Assembly: GCF_000336915.1 (NCBI RefSeq)
Contig: NZ_AOMD01000030.1
Span: 328,357 to 392,356 of the forward strand
From: Halococcus saccharolyticus DSM 5350
Lineage (GTDB): Archaea > Halobacteriota > Halobacteria > Halobacteriales > Halococcaceae
Direction of reading: 5' to 3'
DNA: 64,000 nt
The translations under genes were made by a program, and so were the position numbers. The notes under the pieces were generated by a model. It saw only the letters and a program-made list of their open reading frames with translations, ran no database searches and had not been told where the DNA came from. Below are positions 53,529 through 62,537 of the stretch, one piece after another. Numbering within the stretch: the first letter of the stretch is position 1; every line of letters starts with the position of its first letter.

Positions 53529-53561
53529 ACGATTTCAGACGAAGTCTCGTGAAGCGTGGGT

Positions 53562-54935
53562 TCACCGGCCACCGTCACCGATCGGTTCGGTACCGACGGC
53601 GCTCGGGGACACCTCGCCAGTACCGCCCCGCTCGATGATCCGATCGGCACAGGCGAATCCGGCGACGATCCCGCCGTTGAGGCTGCGCTCCGGGTACTGT
53701 GCCCGACTCGCCATCCCAGCGTAGTAGATCCCTTCCGCGACCTCGTTGTCGAGATCGTAGGGAATCACCATATCGAGATAGCCTCGTTCGTAGACCGGCG
53801 CGGTGCGAGGGTTCCGTGCGGTTTCGATCCAGTTCACGCTCCCGCGATCGAAGTCGGGAAACAGGTCCTCGATTCCGGAGAGCCAGGTTTTCTCGACACC
53901 TTCGTCGTCCATCCGCCAGAGTTCCTCCTCGGAATCCTGGACGTAGCTCACGGCGTAGAGGAGATGCTCGCCGCCGTAGCGTTCGGGTGGAACGAAGTTG
54001 GTGTGTTCGATCAGCGCGCCGAAGGGGGCGTCGTCGGCGATGTTGAGCCAGTAGGTGTCCATTACCGACTCCGAGAGGCTCAGGACCGAACAGACCGTCC
54101 CCTGGAAGTCGATCTCGCAGGTGTAGCCCGTGAGGTCCTCTAGTACATTGGGCATCGCGGCGATCACGACACCGTCGACATCGTGGGTCGCGGTTCCAGT
54201 CTCAGCACCGACGGTGAGCGAGTCGACCGCGCCGCCGTCGATCTCGATGTCCGTGACCCGCGCCCCGGTTTCGACGTGTTCGCGCCCTACTGCGGACACC
54301 AAGGCGTCGATCAGGCGGTGGAACCCCCCGTCGAAGTAGCCGAGGAACTCCCCGCGGAGGAGGTCGCGCTCGCCACGGAACTTGACCCGGCCGAGGAGCC
54401 ACGCCGCGCTCACGTCCTCTTTTCGCGAGCCGAACTTCGCCTCCAGCAGCGGTTCGAAGAAGTTCTCGTACACCCCACGGGTGGTGTGATCGAGCAGGAA
54501 CTCCGTGATCGGCACGTCCTCGAAGTCCCGAAGATCGTCGTAGGTGTCGAGCTTCGGAATCCCACCGCGCACGTCGATATCGAGGGTCAACATGCCGAGC
54601 CGGAACGTATCGTAGAGACTCAGATGGGGGTAGGCGAGGATCTCCCACGGCTTGTCCATTGGATGGACCACGCCGTCGACGTAGTAGGCGTTCTTCCCGA
54701 CGTGCCACTCGACCGCGTTCCCGAGGCCGAGCTCCTCGGCGAGTTCGACGATGGTCTCCTCCGATTTCGAGAGGTGGTGGTAGAATTTCTCGATCCGGTC
54801 CCCACGAGTCTCGTAGGTCGCGGCGAGTCCGCCGGCGTCGTCGCTCGCCTCGAACACTCGCACGTCGTGGCCGGTCTTCCGGAGACGATAGGCCGCAGCG
54901 AGGCCCGCAACGCCGCCGCCGACGATACCGATCAT
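53562..54935 (-). CDS. FAD-dependent oxidoreductase (protoporphyrinogen oxidase-like)
   Basis: This 457-aa amine-oxidase-superfamily flavoprotein has the N-terminal MIGIVGGGVAGLAAAYRLRK with GHDVRVFEASDDAGGLA. A substrate domain with FYHHLSKSEETIVELAEELG follows, and the C-terminal FAD motif is GIYYAGMASRAQYPERSLNG. Relatives in gene clusters for lipid or glycan synthesis are often annotated NAD(P)/FAD-dependent oxidoreductase. The product could act on a carotenoid, porphyrin or sugar nucleotide; the sequence does not say which. The gene stands alone and is divergent from the thiamine-binding gene. Confidence 0.88.
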   Translation of the reverse strand: MIGIVGGGVAGLAAAYRLRKTGHDVRVFEASDDAGGLAATYETRGDRIEKFYHHLSKSEETIVELAEELGLGNAVEWHVGKNAYYVDGVVHPMDKPWEILAYPHLSLYDTFRLGMLTLDIDVRGGIPKLDTYDDLRDFEDVPITEFLLDHTTRGVYENFFEPLLEAKFGSRKEDVSAAWLLGRVKFRGERDLLRGEFLGYFDGGFHRLIDALVSAVGREHVETGARVTDIEIDGGAVDSLTVGAETGTATHDVDGVVIAAMPNVLEDLTGYTCEIDFQGTVCSVLSLSESVMDTYWLNIADDAPFGALIEHTNFVPPERYGGEHLLYAVSYVQDSEEELWRMDDEGVEKTWLSGIEDLFPDFDRGSVNWIETARNPRTAPVYERGYLDMVIPYDLDNEVAEGIYYAGMASRAQYPERSLNGGIVAGFACADRIIERGGTGEVSPSAVGTEPIGDGGR

Positions 54936-55061
54936 GGTCCGCGTTCCCGCCCGGAGGGAATGGGTGTTGTGATCGCCGGGTCAGGACGGAACGGCTGTGC
55001 GCGATCGTCAGCGACGCCGACGGCCCACAGGGTTAGGTGAGTGCCGGATGTACCCGCCACC

Positions 55062-55379
55062 ATGACTGTCGTTGCACTACTCAGCGTCGCCCCAGTTCGG
55101 GAAGGCAGCATGGCCGGAGAGGTCGCGAAGGCCGTCGACACACTCGACGACTTCGACGTGAGCTACGAAACCAACCCGATGGGCACCGTGATCGAGGCCG
55201 AGGACGTGGGCGAACTGTTCGCTGCGGCCCAGGCGGCCCACGAAGCCGTCGACGGCGATCGGGTGAGCACGGTCCTGAAGGTCGACGACAAACGCGCAAG
55301 CGAGGGCTCGGCGAGCGAGAAAGTCGATGCGGTCGAGCGCGAACTCGGTCGGGCGGCGAGCGACAGTCCCGCCGAGTAG
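55062..55379 (+). CDS. MTH1187-family thiamine-binding protein
   Basis: This 105-aa ferredoxin-like protein binds thiamine in characterised relatives. Family signatures are VVALLSVAPVREGSMAGEVAKAVD, the central SYETNPMGTVIEAED and RVSTVLKVDDKR. The ATG at 55062 (MTVVALLSVAP) is fixed by the family N-terminus. The product may act as a cytoplasmic thiamine carrier or sensor. In this window it is 33 kb from the thiamine importer genes, so there is no operon link. Confidence 0.9.
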   Translation: MTVVALLSVAPVREGSMAGEVAKAVDTLDDFDVSYETNPMGTVIEAEDVGELFAAAQAAHEAVDGDRVSTVLKVDDKRASEGSASEKVDAVERELGRAASDSPAE

Positions 55380-55442
55380 GTCGGTTGCCGACAGGATCGA
55401 TCGGACCGACAGACCGTTGACCCATGCCGCCGAATCCGCCGT

Positions 55443-56375
55443 ATGGACAGCCTCAATCGGATGGCACTCGAACTCGTCGAGGAGGCCATCGAGTTCGCCG
55501 ACGAACTCGGGATCGCGATCGCCGAACTCGACAACGGGGCCACGGTGCTCGACTTCGGTCACGATGTCGCGGGCGGTATCGAGGCGGGCTTGCTTCTCGC
55601 CGAGATCCAGACGGCGGGGCTCGCGACGATCCAGAACCGTCTGGACGAGGTCGCTGGCGCGCCCGTCCCACACATCGATCTCACGACTGACCGTCCGGCG
55701 CTCGCGCTGCTCTGCGCGCAGAAGGCGGGCTGGGAGCTCGACGCCGATGAGCTCGAGGGATTGGCGAGCGGGCCGGGGCGCGCATTGTTCGCCGAGGAGG
55801 AGATCTTCGCGCGGGTGGGCTACGAGGACGACTTCGACTTCGCGACACTCGCGGTCGAGGCCGACGACCTCCCAGGGGAGGCGGTCGCCGAGCGGGTCGC
55901 CGACCGAACCGATGTCGGGGCGAACGCGGTCTTCCTGCCGTCGTTCCCGAGCGCGAGCCTCGTCGGCAGCGTCACGGCCGCTGCGCGCGCCGCCGAACTC
56001 GCGACTGTTCGCCTCGCCGACCTCGGCTACGATCCGCTCGATATCCGATCGGTGAGTGCGAACGCGCCGATCGCACCCGTGGCGAGCGACGAGGCGACCG
56101 CGATCGGCCTCGCGAACGACGCACTCGCTTACGGCGGCCAGGTCCACCTCACTGTCGACGAGGATTTCGGACGGTTCGACGACCTCACTTCGGTCGCGAG
56201 CGACGAGTATGGGGCCCCGTTCGAGGAGATTCTCGATAGCGTCGACTGGAACTTCGCCGAGCTCCCGGACGGGCTGTTCGCGCCGGCGCAAGTCACCGTC
56301 GACGTCAGCGGCGGCCCGACCCACGCGTTCGGCGAAACCAGCGAGGACGTGCTGGGTGACGCCTTCGGACTGTGA
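55443..56375 (+). CDS. mch: Methenyltetrahydromethanopterin cyclohydrolase
   Basis: This 310-aa C1-pathway enzyme interconverts methenyl- and formyl-tetrahydropterin. Typical segments are NGATVLDFGHDVAGGIEAG, the conserved ALALLCAQKAGWEL and VSANAPIAPVASDEATAIG. Haloarchaea keep it although they do not make methane, for C1-transfer reactions. It starts at 55443 (MDSLNRMALEL), 63 bp after the thiamine-binding gene, and overlaps the next gene as GTGA. Confidence 0.95.
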   Translation: MDSLNRMALELVEEAIEFADELGIAIAELDNGATVLDFGHDVAGGIEAGLLLAEIQTAGLATIQNRLDEVAGAPVPHIDLTTDRPALALLCAQKAGWELDADELEGLASGPGRALFAEEEIFARVGYEDDFDFATLAVEADDLPGEAVAERVADRTDVGANAVFLPSFPSASLVGSVTAAARAAELATVRLADLGYDPLDIRSVSANAPIAPVASDEATAIGLANDALAYGGQVHLTVDEDFGRFDDLTSVASDEYGAPFEEILDSVDWNFAELPDGLFAPAQVTVDVSGGPTHAFGETSEDVLGDAFGL

Positions 56376-56854
56376 AATTCAAGATCGTTCCCGAACCCCG
56401 AGACGCAGCGTTCGTCGCGGAGGCCCAGCGGGCGCTGCCGCTGGTCCCCGGAAACGAGAACGACTGCTGTGCACGGCTCGTCGAGCGGACGGACCTCGAC
56501 GCGCGCGAGGTGGCTCGTGAGTGGATCACGTTCCTCCGTGCGCTCGGCCTCGCCGAGGAGACCGAGTCGGGCTATCGGCGGCTGCGACGTGACCCCGCTT
56601 CCGAGGAGCTCGCCGACGCCTTTCGTGAGAGGGTTTTCGGAGCCGAAGCCGTCCTTTCGGTGCTCGATGCAGCCGACGAGTCGCTCGGTGTCGAGGCGGT
56701 CTACGAGCGGTTCCGCGAGGAAGTGCCGAACTGGGAACGGTATCGACGGACGGATTGGGACGAAGAGTGGCGCGAACGCGTCGAACGGCTGCTCGACTGG
56801 GCGGTCGTGTTCGATCTCGCCGAGCGAGTCGACGGCGCGTATCGTACCGTCTGA
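56372..56854 (+). CDS. Conserved haloarchaeal helical protein
   Basis: This 160-aa protein starts with GTG at 56372 inside the mch stop (GTGA), so it is translated with mch. The sequence is helical, with WITFLRALGLAEETESGYRRL recalling a winged helix and many Trp/Arg residues in WERYRRTDWDEEWRERVERLL. A DNA-binding or small adaptor role is possible. No function is known. Confidence 0.75.
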   Translation: MKFKIVPEPRDAAFVAEAQRALPLVPGNENDCCARLVERTDLDAREVAREWITFLRALGLAEETESGYRRLRRDPASEELADAFRERVFGAEAVLSVLDAADESLGVEAVYERFREEVPNWERYRRTDWDEEWRERVERLLDWAVVFDLAERVDGAYRTV

Positions 56855-56885
56855 CTTTTGACCTCGATGCCCCTACCACGAGTTG

Positions 56886-57560
56886 ATGAGCGCACCCGTC
56901 GACACGGTGCTGTTCGACATCGACGATACGCTGTGTGCGTATCGCCGGTCGGGGGCGGAGGTGCTCGCGGCGGCCTTCGAGGCCGCCGGCGTCGAGCCGT
57001 TCTTCGCGATCGAGGACTACTACGACCGCTACTCCCGATTCGCGGATCGGACGGACTCCATTCGGGAGCTCCGTACGGCGTGCTTCGCCGCCATCGCCGA
57101 CGAGCGCGGCCACGACCCCGATCGCGGGCGAACGGTCGCGGCGGCCTACACCGCCGAGCGCGATCAGTGGAACGTCGACGCGCTGCCAGGCGCGCGCGAA
57201 GCCGTCAACCGGCTCACGGCCGACCACCGCCTCGGCGTGGTCACCAACGGCGCACCCGGAATGCAGGCGAAAAAGCTCGCCGCGATCGGCCTCGACGACG
57301 CCTTCGAAGTCGTGATCCACGCTGGCTACGACGCACCCGCGAAACCCGATCCCGCGCCGTTTCGCCGGGCACTCGACGCGCTCGATACCGACCCCAGTTC
57401 GACTGTCCATGTCGGCAACTCCCTGACTTCGGACGTGCCCGGTGCGCAGGCTGCCGGCCTCCGGGCCGCGTGGCTTTCGGACGGCTCGACGCCCGACCCG
57501 GTGCCCGCGTACACGCTCGACTCGATGGCCGATCTCCACGACCCGCCGTGGCGACGCTGA
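56886..57560 (+). CDS. HAD-family hydrolase
   Basis: This 224-aa phosphatase has the nucleophile motif DTVLFDIDDTLCAYR, motif II LGVVTNGAPG, motif III Lys in AKPDPAPFRRAL and the metal-binding VHVGNSLTSDVPGAQAAG. In motif IV the usual GD is GN, still seen in some active members. Cap domain: helical, type C1. The substrate is unknown. The ATG at 56886 directly follows an in-frame TTG. It may be in the same transcript as the mch pair, 31 bp away. Confidence 0.88.
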   Translation: MSAPVDTVLFDIDDTLCAYRRSGAEVLAAAFEAAGVEPFFAIEDYYDRYSRFADRTDSIRELRTACFAAIADERGHDPDRGRTVAAAYTAERDQWNVDALPGAREAVNRLTADHRLGVVTNGAPGMQAKKLAAIGLDDAFEVVIHAGYDAPAKPDPAPFRRALDALDTDPSSTVHVGNSLTSDVPGAQAAGLRAAWLSDGSTPDPVPAYTLDSMADLHDPPWRR

Positions 57561-57563
57561 CGG

Positions 57564-59168
57564 TCACTCCGCGGACGTCACGTCCGTCACGGTCCCGACG
57601 CCCTTGCTCTGGCCCTCGCGGAAGACGAAGCGCTGGCCCTCTTCGACGAGATAGGGGCGGAACTTGAACCGGACGGTGGTTTGGCCGGTGTCGCCGGGCA
57701 GGAGCTGCCCTTCGGCGGGGTGGAACGCGGCGGCTTCGCTCACGGTCTCCAAGTGGACGACCGGCTCGTAGCCATCGTCGATCCGCGTGGGGTGGTTGAG
57801 TACCATCACCTCGGCCTCGAACTCTCGGACCGGCTCCGGCTCGGCTTCGCGCGGCAGGAGCACCATCCCACGCTCGACGTCGGCCTCGCGGACGCCCTTC
57901 AGCGCGATCCCGACGATTCGCCCGGCCTTCGCGCGGTCGACACGGTGGTAGTGCATCTCGATCGAGCGCGCCTCGACGTCCCGGAAGGAGCCGTCGGGGA
58001 ACGGACCGAGCAGGAGTTCGTCGCCGGCTTCGACGGTGCCCGAGCGCACAGTTCCGGAAGCGACTGCACCGACGCCCGTGATCTTGTAGCTCCGGTCGAC
58101 GTACATCGAGAACTCGCCCGTGCTGTCGCCGGTCTTCGGCAGGCGCTCGAACAGGTCGTCGAGCGTGTCCAGTCCGTCCATCGTGACCGCGCTCGTTCGG
58201 AGGACCGGGACGACGGAGCCACCGATCTCCTCGACCGCCGTGTCGACACCGTGACGCTCGACGCGCAGCGGCGTCTGCCCGACGTCCCGGAGCAGGCGCT
58301 CGACCTCGCGCTCGACTTCGAGGGCGCGCTCGCCATCGACCATATCCGCCTTCGTGATCGCGACCATCGTGGGGAGCTCGGTCGCGAGGAGCACTCCGAG
58401 ATGTTCGCGGGTGGTCTTGGTGGGGCCGTCGTCGGCCGCCACCGTGAGGAGGCCGTAGTCGAGCTTCTGGCCGACGAGGCCTCTGATGGTGGTTCGGAGC
58501 CACGGCTCGTGGCCCACGGTGTCGACAAAGGAGATCAGCTTGTCGGCCGACTCGACCACCGCGGCGCGGTCCGCCTTCCGGTCGGGGTTGTCGGTCCGGA
58601 CCGGTTCGCCCTCGGCGAATCCGTAGACCGCGTAGGAGAGATCCGCCGAGAGGCCGCGCTCGACCTCGTGGGGCTGGACATCGAGGAAGCTGCGCGTGCC
58701 GCCCTCGCCGTCGTCCGGCCGGCCGGTGACGAGCGATCCGACCAGGGTGCTCTTGCCGTGATCGACGTGACCCGCGGTGCCGACGACGATGTGACCGTCG
58801 TCTTCCAGCAACGCACCCTCCCTGACTGTGGCGACGCCGACGAGTCCCCCCTCGATCCCCCACGTGTCGACCGACTCGATGTGGGCGTCGGCCTCCTCGG
58901 CGAGCAGCGAGAGCACGTCCATCGACTCCGAGAAGTCGTCGGTGGCGATCCCCGCGAGTCCGCCGTCGTCGGTGACGCCCACCACGTACGTGGCCTCGCC
59001 GTCGCCCGAGAGCACGCGGTGGCGGAGCTGGGCCGCGAGGCTCTCGCGCTTGCCTTCGGCGAGGTGGAGGTCCTTCGTGAGCCGTTCTTTGAACTCGACG
59101 CTGCCGCCCTCGCGCTCGCCCGCATCGAGCGCCCGCTTGAGGACGGCCCGGTCGGGGGCCATGTGCAT
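57564..59168 (-). CDS. GTPBP1-like translational GTPase
   Basis: This 534-aa GTPase is related to elongation factor 1-alpha and to eukaryotic GTPBP1/2. The N-terminal 120 aa are a specific domain (ATYVVGVTDDGGLAGIA). The G domain has GTAGHVDHGKSTLVGSL (P-loop), DTVGHEPWLRT (G3) and VAITKADMVDGE, where the usual NKxD is TKAD. Domains II and III follow (GTVRSGTVEAGDELLLGP, TVRFKFRPYLVEEGQRFVFRE). Relatives act in ribosome rescue or mRNA surveillance; the role in haloarchaea is not established. Two possible ATGs (59168 and 59162). Confidence 0.9.
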   Translation of the reverse strand: MHMAPDRAVLKRALDAGEREGGSVEFKERLTKDLHLAEGKRESLAAQLRHRVLSGDGEATYVVGVTDDGGLAGIATDDFSESMDVLSLLAEEADAHIESVDTWGIEGGLVGVATVREGALLEDDGHIVVGTAGHVDHGKSTLVGSLVTGRPDDGEGGTRSFLDVQPHEVERGLSADLSYAVYGFAEGEPVRTDNPDRKADRAAVVESADKLISFVDTVGHEPWLRTTIRGLVGQKLDYGLLTVAADDGPTKTTREHLGVLLATELPTMVAITKADMVDGERALEVEREVERLLRDVGQTPLRVERHGVDTAVEEIGGSVVPVLRTSAVTMDGLDTLDDLFERLPKTGDSTGEFSMYVDRSYKITGVGAVASGTVRSGTVEAGDELLLGPFPDGSFRDVEARSIEMHYHRVDRAKAGRIVGIALKGVREADVERGMVLLPREAEPEPVREFEAEVMVLNHPTRIDDGYEPVVHLETVSEAAAFHPAEGQLLPGDTGQTTVRFKFRPYLVEEGQRFVFREGQSKGVGTVTDVTSAE

Positions 59169-59566
59169 TCGTGGCGCGGTGGGGGCAAAAGCCCTTCTCT
59201 ACGGCCCGTGCTGCCGTGTCACGATGTCTCGTCCTCGGTGGCGTGAGGCGAAGACCGTCCGTTGTCAGGGGCGGTGGCGCGCGGGAGTGCGCCACAGGTG
59301 CACAACTCGCACGAGGTCTGCACGAGCGAAGCGAGGTGCGACCATAGGGAGCACCTCGATGCGAACGGCGAACGAAGTGAGCCGTGAGCGAAGGGAATGC
59401 AGGCTCGTCAGAACGTTGCTCTGACGATGGATGAGCGAGTGAGCGAAGCGAACGAGGGAATCGGCTGGGGAGGGTGTGGTCTGCGGTTCTCACTTGTGTC
59501 GTGATTCGTCCGCGGTGAATCAGCCGTCGCCACCGAATCTCATGCTGCGGTTGCTGTTTCCGGATC
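59169..59566. repeat. Intergenic region with GAGCGAAGCGAAC-type tract
   Basis: This is about 400 bp without a gene. About 59265-59470 is built of variants of gcgaacgaagtgagc, gagcgagtgagcgaagcgaac and short inverted repeats (cagaacgttgctctg at 59411-59425). It is the reverse-complement type of the tract at 12005-12290. The left part holds the GTPase promoter. Confidence 0.65.
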
Positions 59567-60280
59567 TCACGAGGAAGACCGCACGATCCGGAGCGCTTCG
59601 AGAAATCCATCGGCGTACGCCGCGTCCGTCACCCGATCGGCTGCCCGTGTCGCCGCCTCGTCGGCGTTCGCCACAGCGAACGACCGCCCTGCGGCCTCGA
59701 ACGTCGCAACGTCGTTCGCGGAGTCACCGATCGCGACGAACTCCGCAGGATCACGTCCGAGGCGGTCGGCGACGATCGAGAGCCCGTAGCCTTTGTCCAC
59801 GTCGGGCGAGACGACGTGGTACGCGAACCCGGTATCGACCACGTCGAGTCCGTGATCGACGGCGATCTCTCGAAGGGGAGCGAGGGGCGCGTCGCGGCTC
59901 ACCGCGATCTCGGTTTCGCGCCACCGGTTGACGAGATCGAGACTCCCCCAGCCGAGATCGTGGCCGGCGTCGCGGTAGGCTGCGGCGACGCGGTCGGCGG
60001 CCGCTCGATCGCCGGCGGCGACGATCTCGTCGTGAGTGTCGGTATCGAGACAGACCACGCCACCGTTTTCGGCCACGACGAGCGTCGGGAGACCGACGAA
60101 CTCGCAGAGTGCGACCGGGTACGGCAGTGCCTTGCCGGTGGCGAGAACGACCGGTGCTGGCCAGCCCCGGAGCGCGTCGAAGATACGTGGATCGACGACC
60201 CGATTGCGGTCGGTGAGGGTGCCGTCGATGTCGACCGCCAGCGGCGGTCGTGCGTCGGGAGCGTCGTCTGCGCGGTCCAT
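59567..60280 (-). CDS. Phosphoglycolate phosphatase (archaeal HAD-IIB type)
   Basis: This 237-aa HAD phosphatase resembles the archaeal TA0175-type phosphoglycolate phosphatase. It has the nucleophile motif LAVDIDGTLTDRNR, motif II VLATGKALPYPVA, the C2 cap (residues of about 85-160) with the conserved Lys in VDKGYGLSIVADRLG, and the metal motif FVAIGDSANDVATFEAAG. It would remove 2-phosphoglycolate; sucrose/sugar phosphatases of the same subfamily are the alternative. It starts at 60280 (MDRADDAPDARPP). Confidence 0.88.
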   Translation of the reverse strand: MDRADDAPDARPPLAVDIDGTLTDRNRVVDPRIFDALRGWPAPVVLATGKALPYPVALCEFVGLPTLVVAENGGVVCLDTDTHDEIVAAGDRAAADRVAAAYRDAGHDLGWGSLDLVNRWRETEIAVSRDAPLAPLREIAVDHGLDVVDTGFAYHVVSPDVDKGYGLSIVADRLGRDPAEFVAIGDSANDVATFEAAGRSFAVANADEAATRAADRVTDAAYADGFLEALRIVRSSS

Positions 60281-60357
60281 ACGTGGTGTGGGCGAGCCGG
60301 TCGGTTACGGGTTCGGATCGCGGTGTGCAGCCGAGCGGTGGGTCGCACTCGTGGTCG

Positions 60358-60903
60358 TCAGTCCGAAAGGTGGTCGTAGGCGCTCTGGACTCGCTTGAAC
60401 GCGCGCTCGTTGCCGTCGTCGGTGTCGGGGTGGACTTCCTTTACTTTCTCGCGGTACGCGCTCCTGACAGCCGCCTCGTCCGCACCCGGTTCGAGATCGA
60501 GGGCACGGTACGCCGCCGCCGTGCTCGGGCCACGACGCTGGCGCTGTCCGCCGGCAGTCGCTCGTCGTCGGCCGCCGCCATCGAAACCGCCGTCGCTTCG
60601 CGGTCCGGTCCACTCCTCGCGCGGTCCCGCACCGAACCCACCGGTCTCGGTTCGGCCGGTCCGTGCGGTTCGTTTGGTCCGCGTCGTTCGGTCGGCCCGC
60701 CGGGAACCCGCAGTGCGTGTCTGTCGATACACTCGCTCGCGGAGCCGACCACTCACGTGATACCAGAGGAAGTAGGTCACGGCCCCGAACGGCACTGCGA
60801 GCGCGAGCGCTACCGGACTGTAGACGAAGCCGAGCACCGTCGTGAAGACGGTCAGTCCGGCGAACACTCCGCCGAGCCCGACCACGAGCCCCGACCTAGT
60901 CAC
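60358..60903 (-). CDS. Membrane-anchored J-domain protein
   Basis: This protein of about 181 aa has two membrane segments near the N-terminus (GLVVGLGGVFAGLTVFTTVL, SPVALALAVPFGAVTYFLWY). An Arg/Gly/Thr-rich linker follows, then a C-terminal J domain (YRALDLEPGADEAAVRSAYR with the HPD motif in KEVHPDTDDGN). J domains recruit Hsp70/DnaK, so it may bring the chaperone to the membrane. The GTG at 60903 was chosen to avoid overlap with the divergent zinc-finger gene; the start is uncertain. Confidence 0.8.
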   Translation of the reverse strand: MTRSGLVVGLGGVFAGLTVFTTVLGFVYSPVALALAVPFGAVTYFLWYHVSGRLRERVYRQTRTAGSRRADRTTRTKRTARTGRTETGGFGAGPREEWTGPRSDGGFDGGGRRRATAGGQRQRRGPSTAAAYRALDLEPGADEAAVRSAYREKVKEVHPDTDDGNERAFKRVQSAYDHLSD

Positions 60904-60975
60904 GACAGTGCTTGTGGCCCGAGCGGCGTAAGCTTCCCGCCACAGGTTGAAGTTGCCTGACGACGAACGTCGGTC

Positions 60976-61182
60976 ATGAGCGTATCCGGACTGTGTCAGG
61001 TCTGTGAGAGCGCCGAAGCGAGTCACACCTGCGATCAGTGCGGGCGGGCCGTCTGCGACCAGCACCACGACGACGCGTTCGGACTCTGCCTCGACTGCTC
61101 GGCGGAAGCCGGCGGCAGTGGTGGTGCCGAGACCGGTGAGGATCCTGGCCGGAGCGACGCTGGCGACGACGTTCGGTTCTGA
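60976..61182 (+). CDS. Small B-box-like zinc finger protein
   Basis: This 68-aa protein has a cysteine/histidine-rich N-terminus (CQVCESAEASHTCDQCGRAVC followed by DQHHDDAFGLCLDC, adjacent segments), which would bind two zincs like an abbreviated B-box. The acidic Gly-rich tail is disordered. It resembles small zinc proteins conserved in haloarchaea. The ATG at 60976 is clear. It is divergent from the J-domain gene. Confidence 0.8.
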   Translation: MSVSGLCQVCESAEASHTCDQCGRAVCDQHHDDAFGLCLDCSAEAGGSGGAETGEDPGRSDAGDDVRF

Positions 61183-61214
61183 GTGTCCGGACTGGTGTGC
61201 AGCGCTGATGCCGC

Positions 61215-61508
61215 TCAGTCGTCGACGGCGTCGTGATCAACGTACTGACTTTCCCACTCGTGACGGGCCGCGATCGCTGTCCGGCCCTGCTCGGTGACCG
61301 CGTAAAAGTTGGTGAGCTCGTTCTGCGAGCCCTTTTCGACCAACCCTTTCTCGACGAGCGTATCGAGGTTCGGGTAGAGTCGCCCCTGTCTGATGTCGTT
61401 GTCGTAGGCGTGCTGTAACTCCTCGCTGACCCCGAGGCCCTTCGGGTCGTCCATCCCCGCGATGACGTACAGGAGGTCGCGCTGAAACCCCGTGAGATCG
61501 TCCATCAT
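61215..61508 (-). CDS. PadR-family winged-helix transcriptional regulator
   Basis: This 97-aa regulator has a winged helix with LTGFQRDLLYVIAGMDDPKG, the recognition part VSEELQHAYDNDIRQGRLYP, and wing NELTNFYAVTEQGRTAI. Haloarchaeal relatives are small and dimerise through the last helix. Two adjacent ATGs (61508 and 61505) are possible. A TATA-like aaaatataagg precedes it, with a palindrome just upstream (61559-61571), suggesting autoregulation. Confidence 0.88.
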   Translation of the reverse strand: MMDDLTGFQRDLLYVIAGMDDPKGLGVSEELQHAYDNDIRQGRLYPNLDTLVEKGLVEKGSQNELTNFYAVTEQGRTAIAARHEWESQYVDHDAVDD

Positions 61509-61558
61509 TGCTCCATCGGTCTCCACCACGACTGCGAAGTGCCTTATATTTTCGTGCT

Positions 61559-61571
61559 TTAGTGGAACTAA
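61559..61571. promoter_or_regulatory. Palindrome upstream of the padR-type gene
   Basis: TTAGT-GGA-ACTAA is a perfect 5-bp-arm palindrome that lies just upstream of the TATA-like element (about 61543-61553) of the regulator gene, 51-63 bp before its start. Position suits an operator or activator site. Confidence 0.5.
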
Positions 61572-61647
61572 TACTACGGGTCTCGGTGTATGAGCACAGC
61601 GCTACTGGTCTTCCGATCCTCCGGAAAGCCCGGTGTGTGGCTGCTCT

Positions 61648-62457
61648 TCAGCGATACTCGTTCAGCCGTCTCTTGAGCCGCTTCGCCGCCTCGCCAGCCG
61701 CCCGTGCGAACCCTTCACCGCGATCCTCGCCGGCGAAGATGATCCCACGCGAGGAGTTCACGAGCCCGACGCCGTCGGCGAGGCCGTACTCGATCGCGGC
61801 TTCGACGTCTCCGCCCTGTGCACCGACGCCGGGTACGAGAAAGGGGAGGTCGGGAACGAGGTCGCGTACCGCTTCGAGTTCTTCGGGAGCGGTCGCGCCG
61901 ACCACGAGGCCGACGTTGCCGCGCTCGTTCCAGTCGTCGGCGAGCCGCGCAACCCGTTCGTAGAGGCACTCGCCGTCGGCGAGTTCGCGGTCCTGAAGGT
62001 CTCCTCCACCAGGATTCGAGGTCCGACAGAGCACGAACACACCCGCCTCCTGGGAGAGAAACGGTTCGATCGAGTCCCGACCGAGATAGGGGTTGACGGT
62101 GATCGCGTCGGCGGCCGTCCCGCCGGCCGCATCGAGGTGGGTCGCGTACTGGCGGGCGGTGTTGCCGATGTCGGCGCGCTTCGCGTCGAGGAGTACTGGA
62201 ACGTCCTTACCATGGGCGTAGGCGACGGTTTCACGGAGCGCGCGCCACCCGTCGGGGTCCTCGTAGAACGCGGCATTCGGCTTGTAGCACGCGGCGTGGT
62301 CGTGTGTCGCGTCGATGATCCGGCGGTTGAACGCCCACCGTGGTAGGTCGTGATCGTGGAGGTGGTCGGGAAGTCGGTTGAGGTCGGGATCGAGTCCCAC
62401 AGAAAGCACGCTGTCGGTCGCATCGATACGGTCAGCGAGCCGGTCGAAAAATCCCAT
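61648..62457 (-). CDS. pyrF: Orotidine 5'-phosphate decarboxylase
   Basis: The enzyme makes UMP, the last step of pyrimidine synthesis. The 269-aa protein is of the longer, type 2 class. It has LSVGLDPDLNRLPDHL, KPNAAFYE, the catalytic VLLDAKRADIGNTARQY and the phosphate-binding VPGVGAQGGDVEAAI and VNSSRGI. The ATG at 62457 (MGFFDRLADRI) is typical. It is divergent from a HAD phosphatase gene, 80 bp away. Confidence 0.95.
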   Translation of the reverse strand: MGFFDRLADRIDATDSVLSVGLDPDLNRLPDHLHDHDLPRWAFNRRIIDATHDHAACYKPNAAFYEDPDGWRALRETVAYAHGKDVPVLLDAKRADIGNTARQYATHLDAAGGTAADAITVNPYLGRDSIEPFLSQEAGVFVLCRTSNPGGGDLQDRELADGECLYERVARLADDWNERGNVGLVVGATAPEELEAVRDLVPDLPFLVPGVGAQGGDVEAAIEYGLADGVGLVNSSRGIIFAGEDRGEGFARAAGEAAKRLKRRLNEYR

Positions 62458-62537
62458 ACGCTCCGCTGTTCGTGACTGTGCAAGGACTTTCGGGTTCGTC
62501 TCGCCACACTCATGTGGGAAGCGGCCTACGGGTGTGT

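Noticed and set aside
57681-59246. 521-codon plus-strand frame
   Set aside because: Antisense to the GTPBP1-like GTPase.
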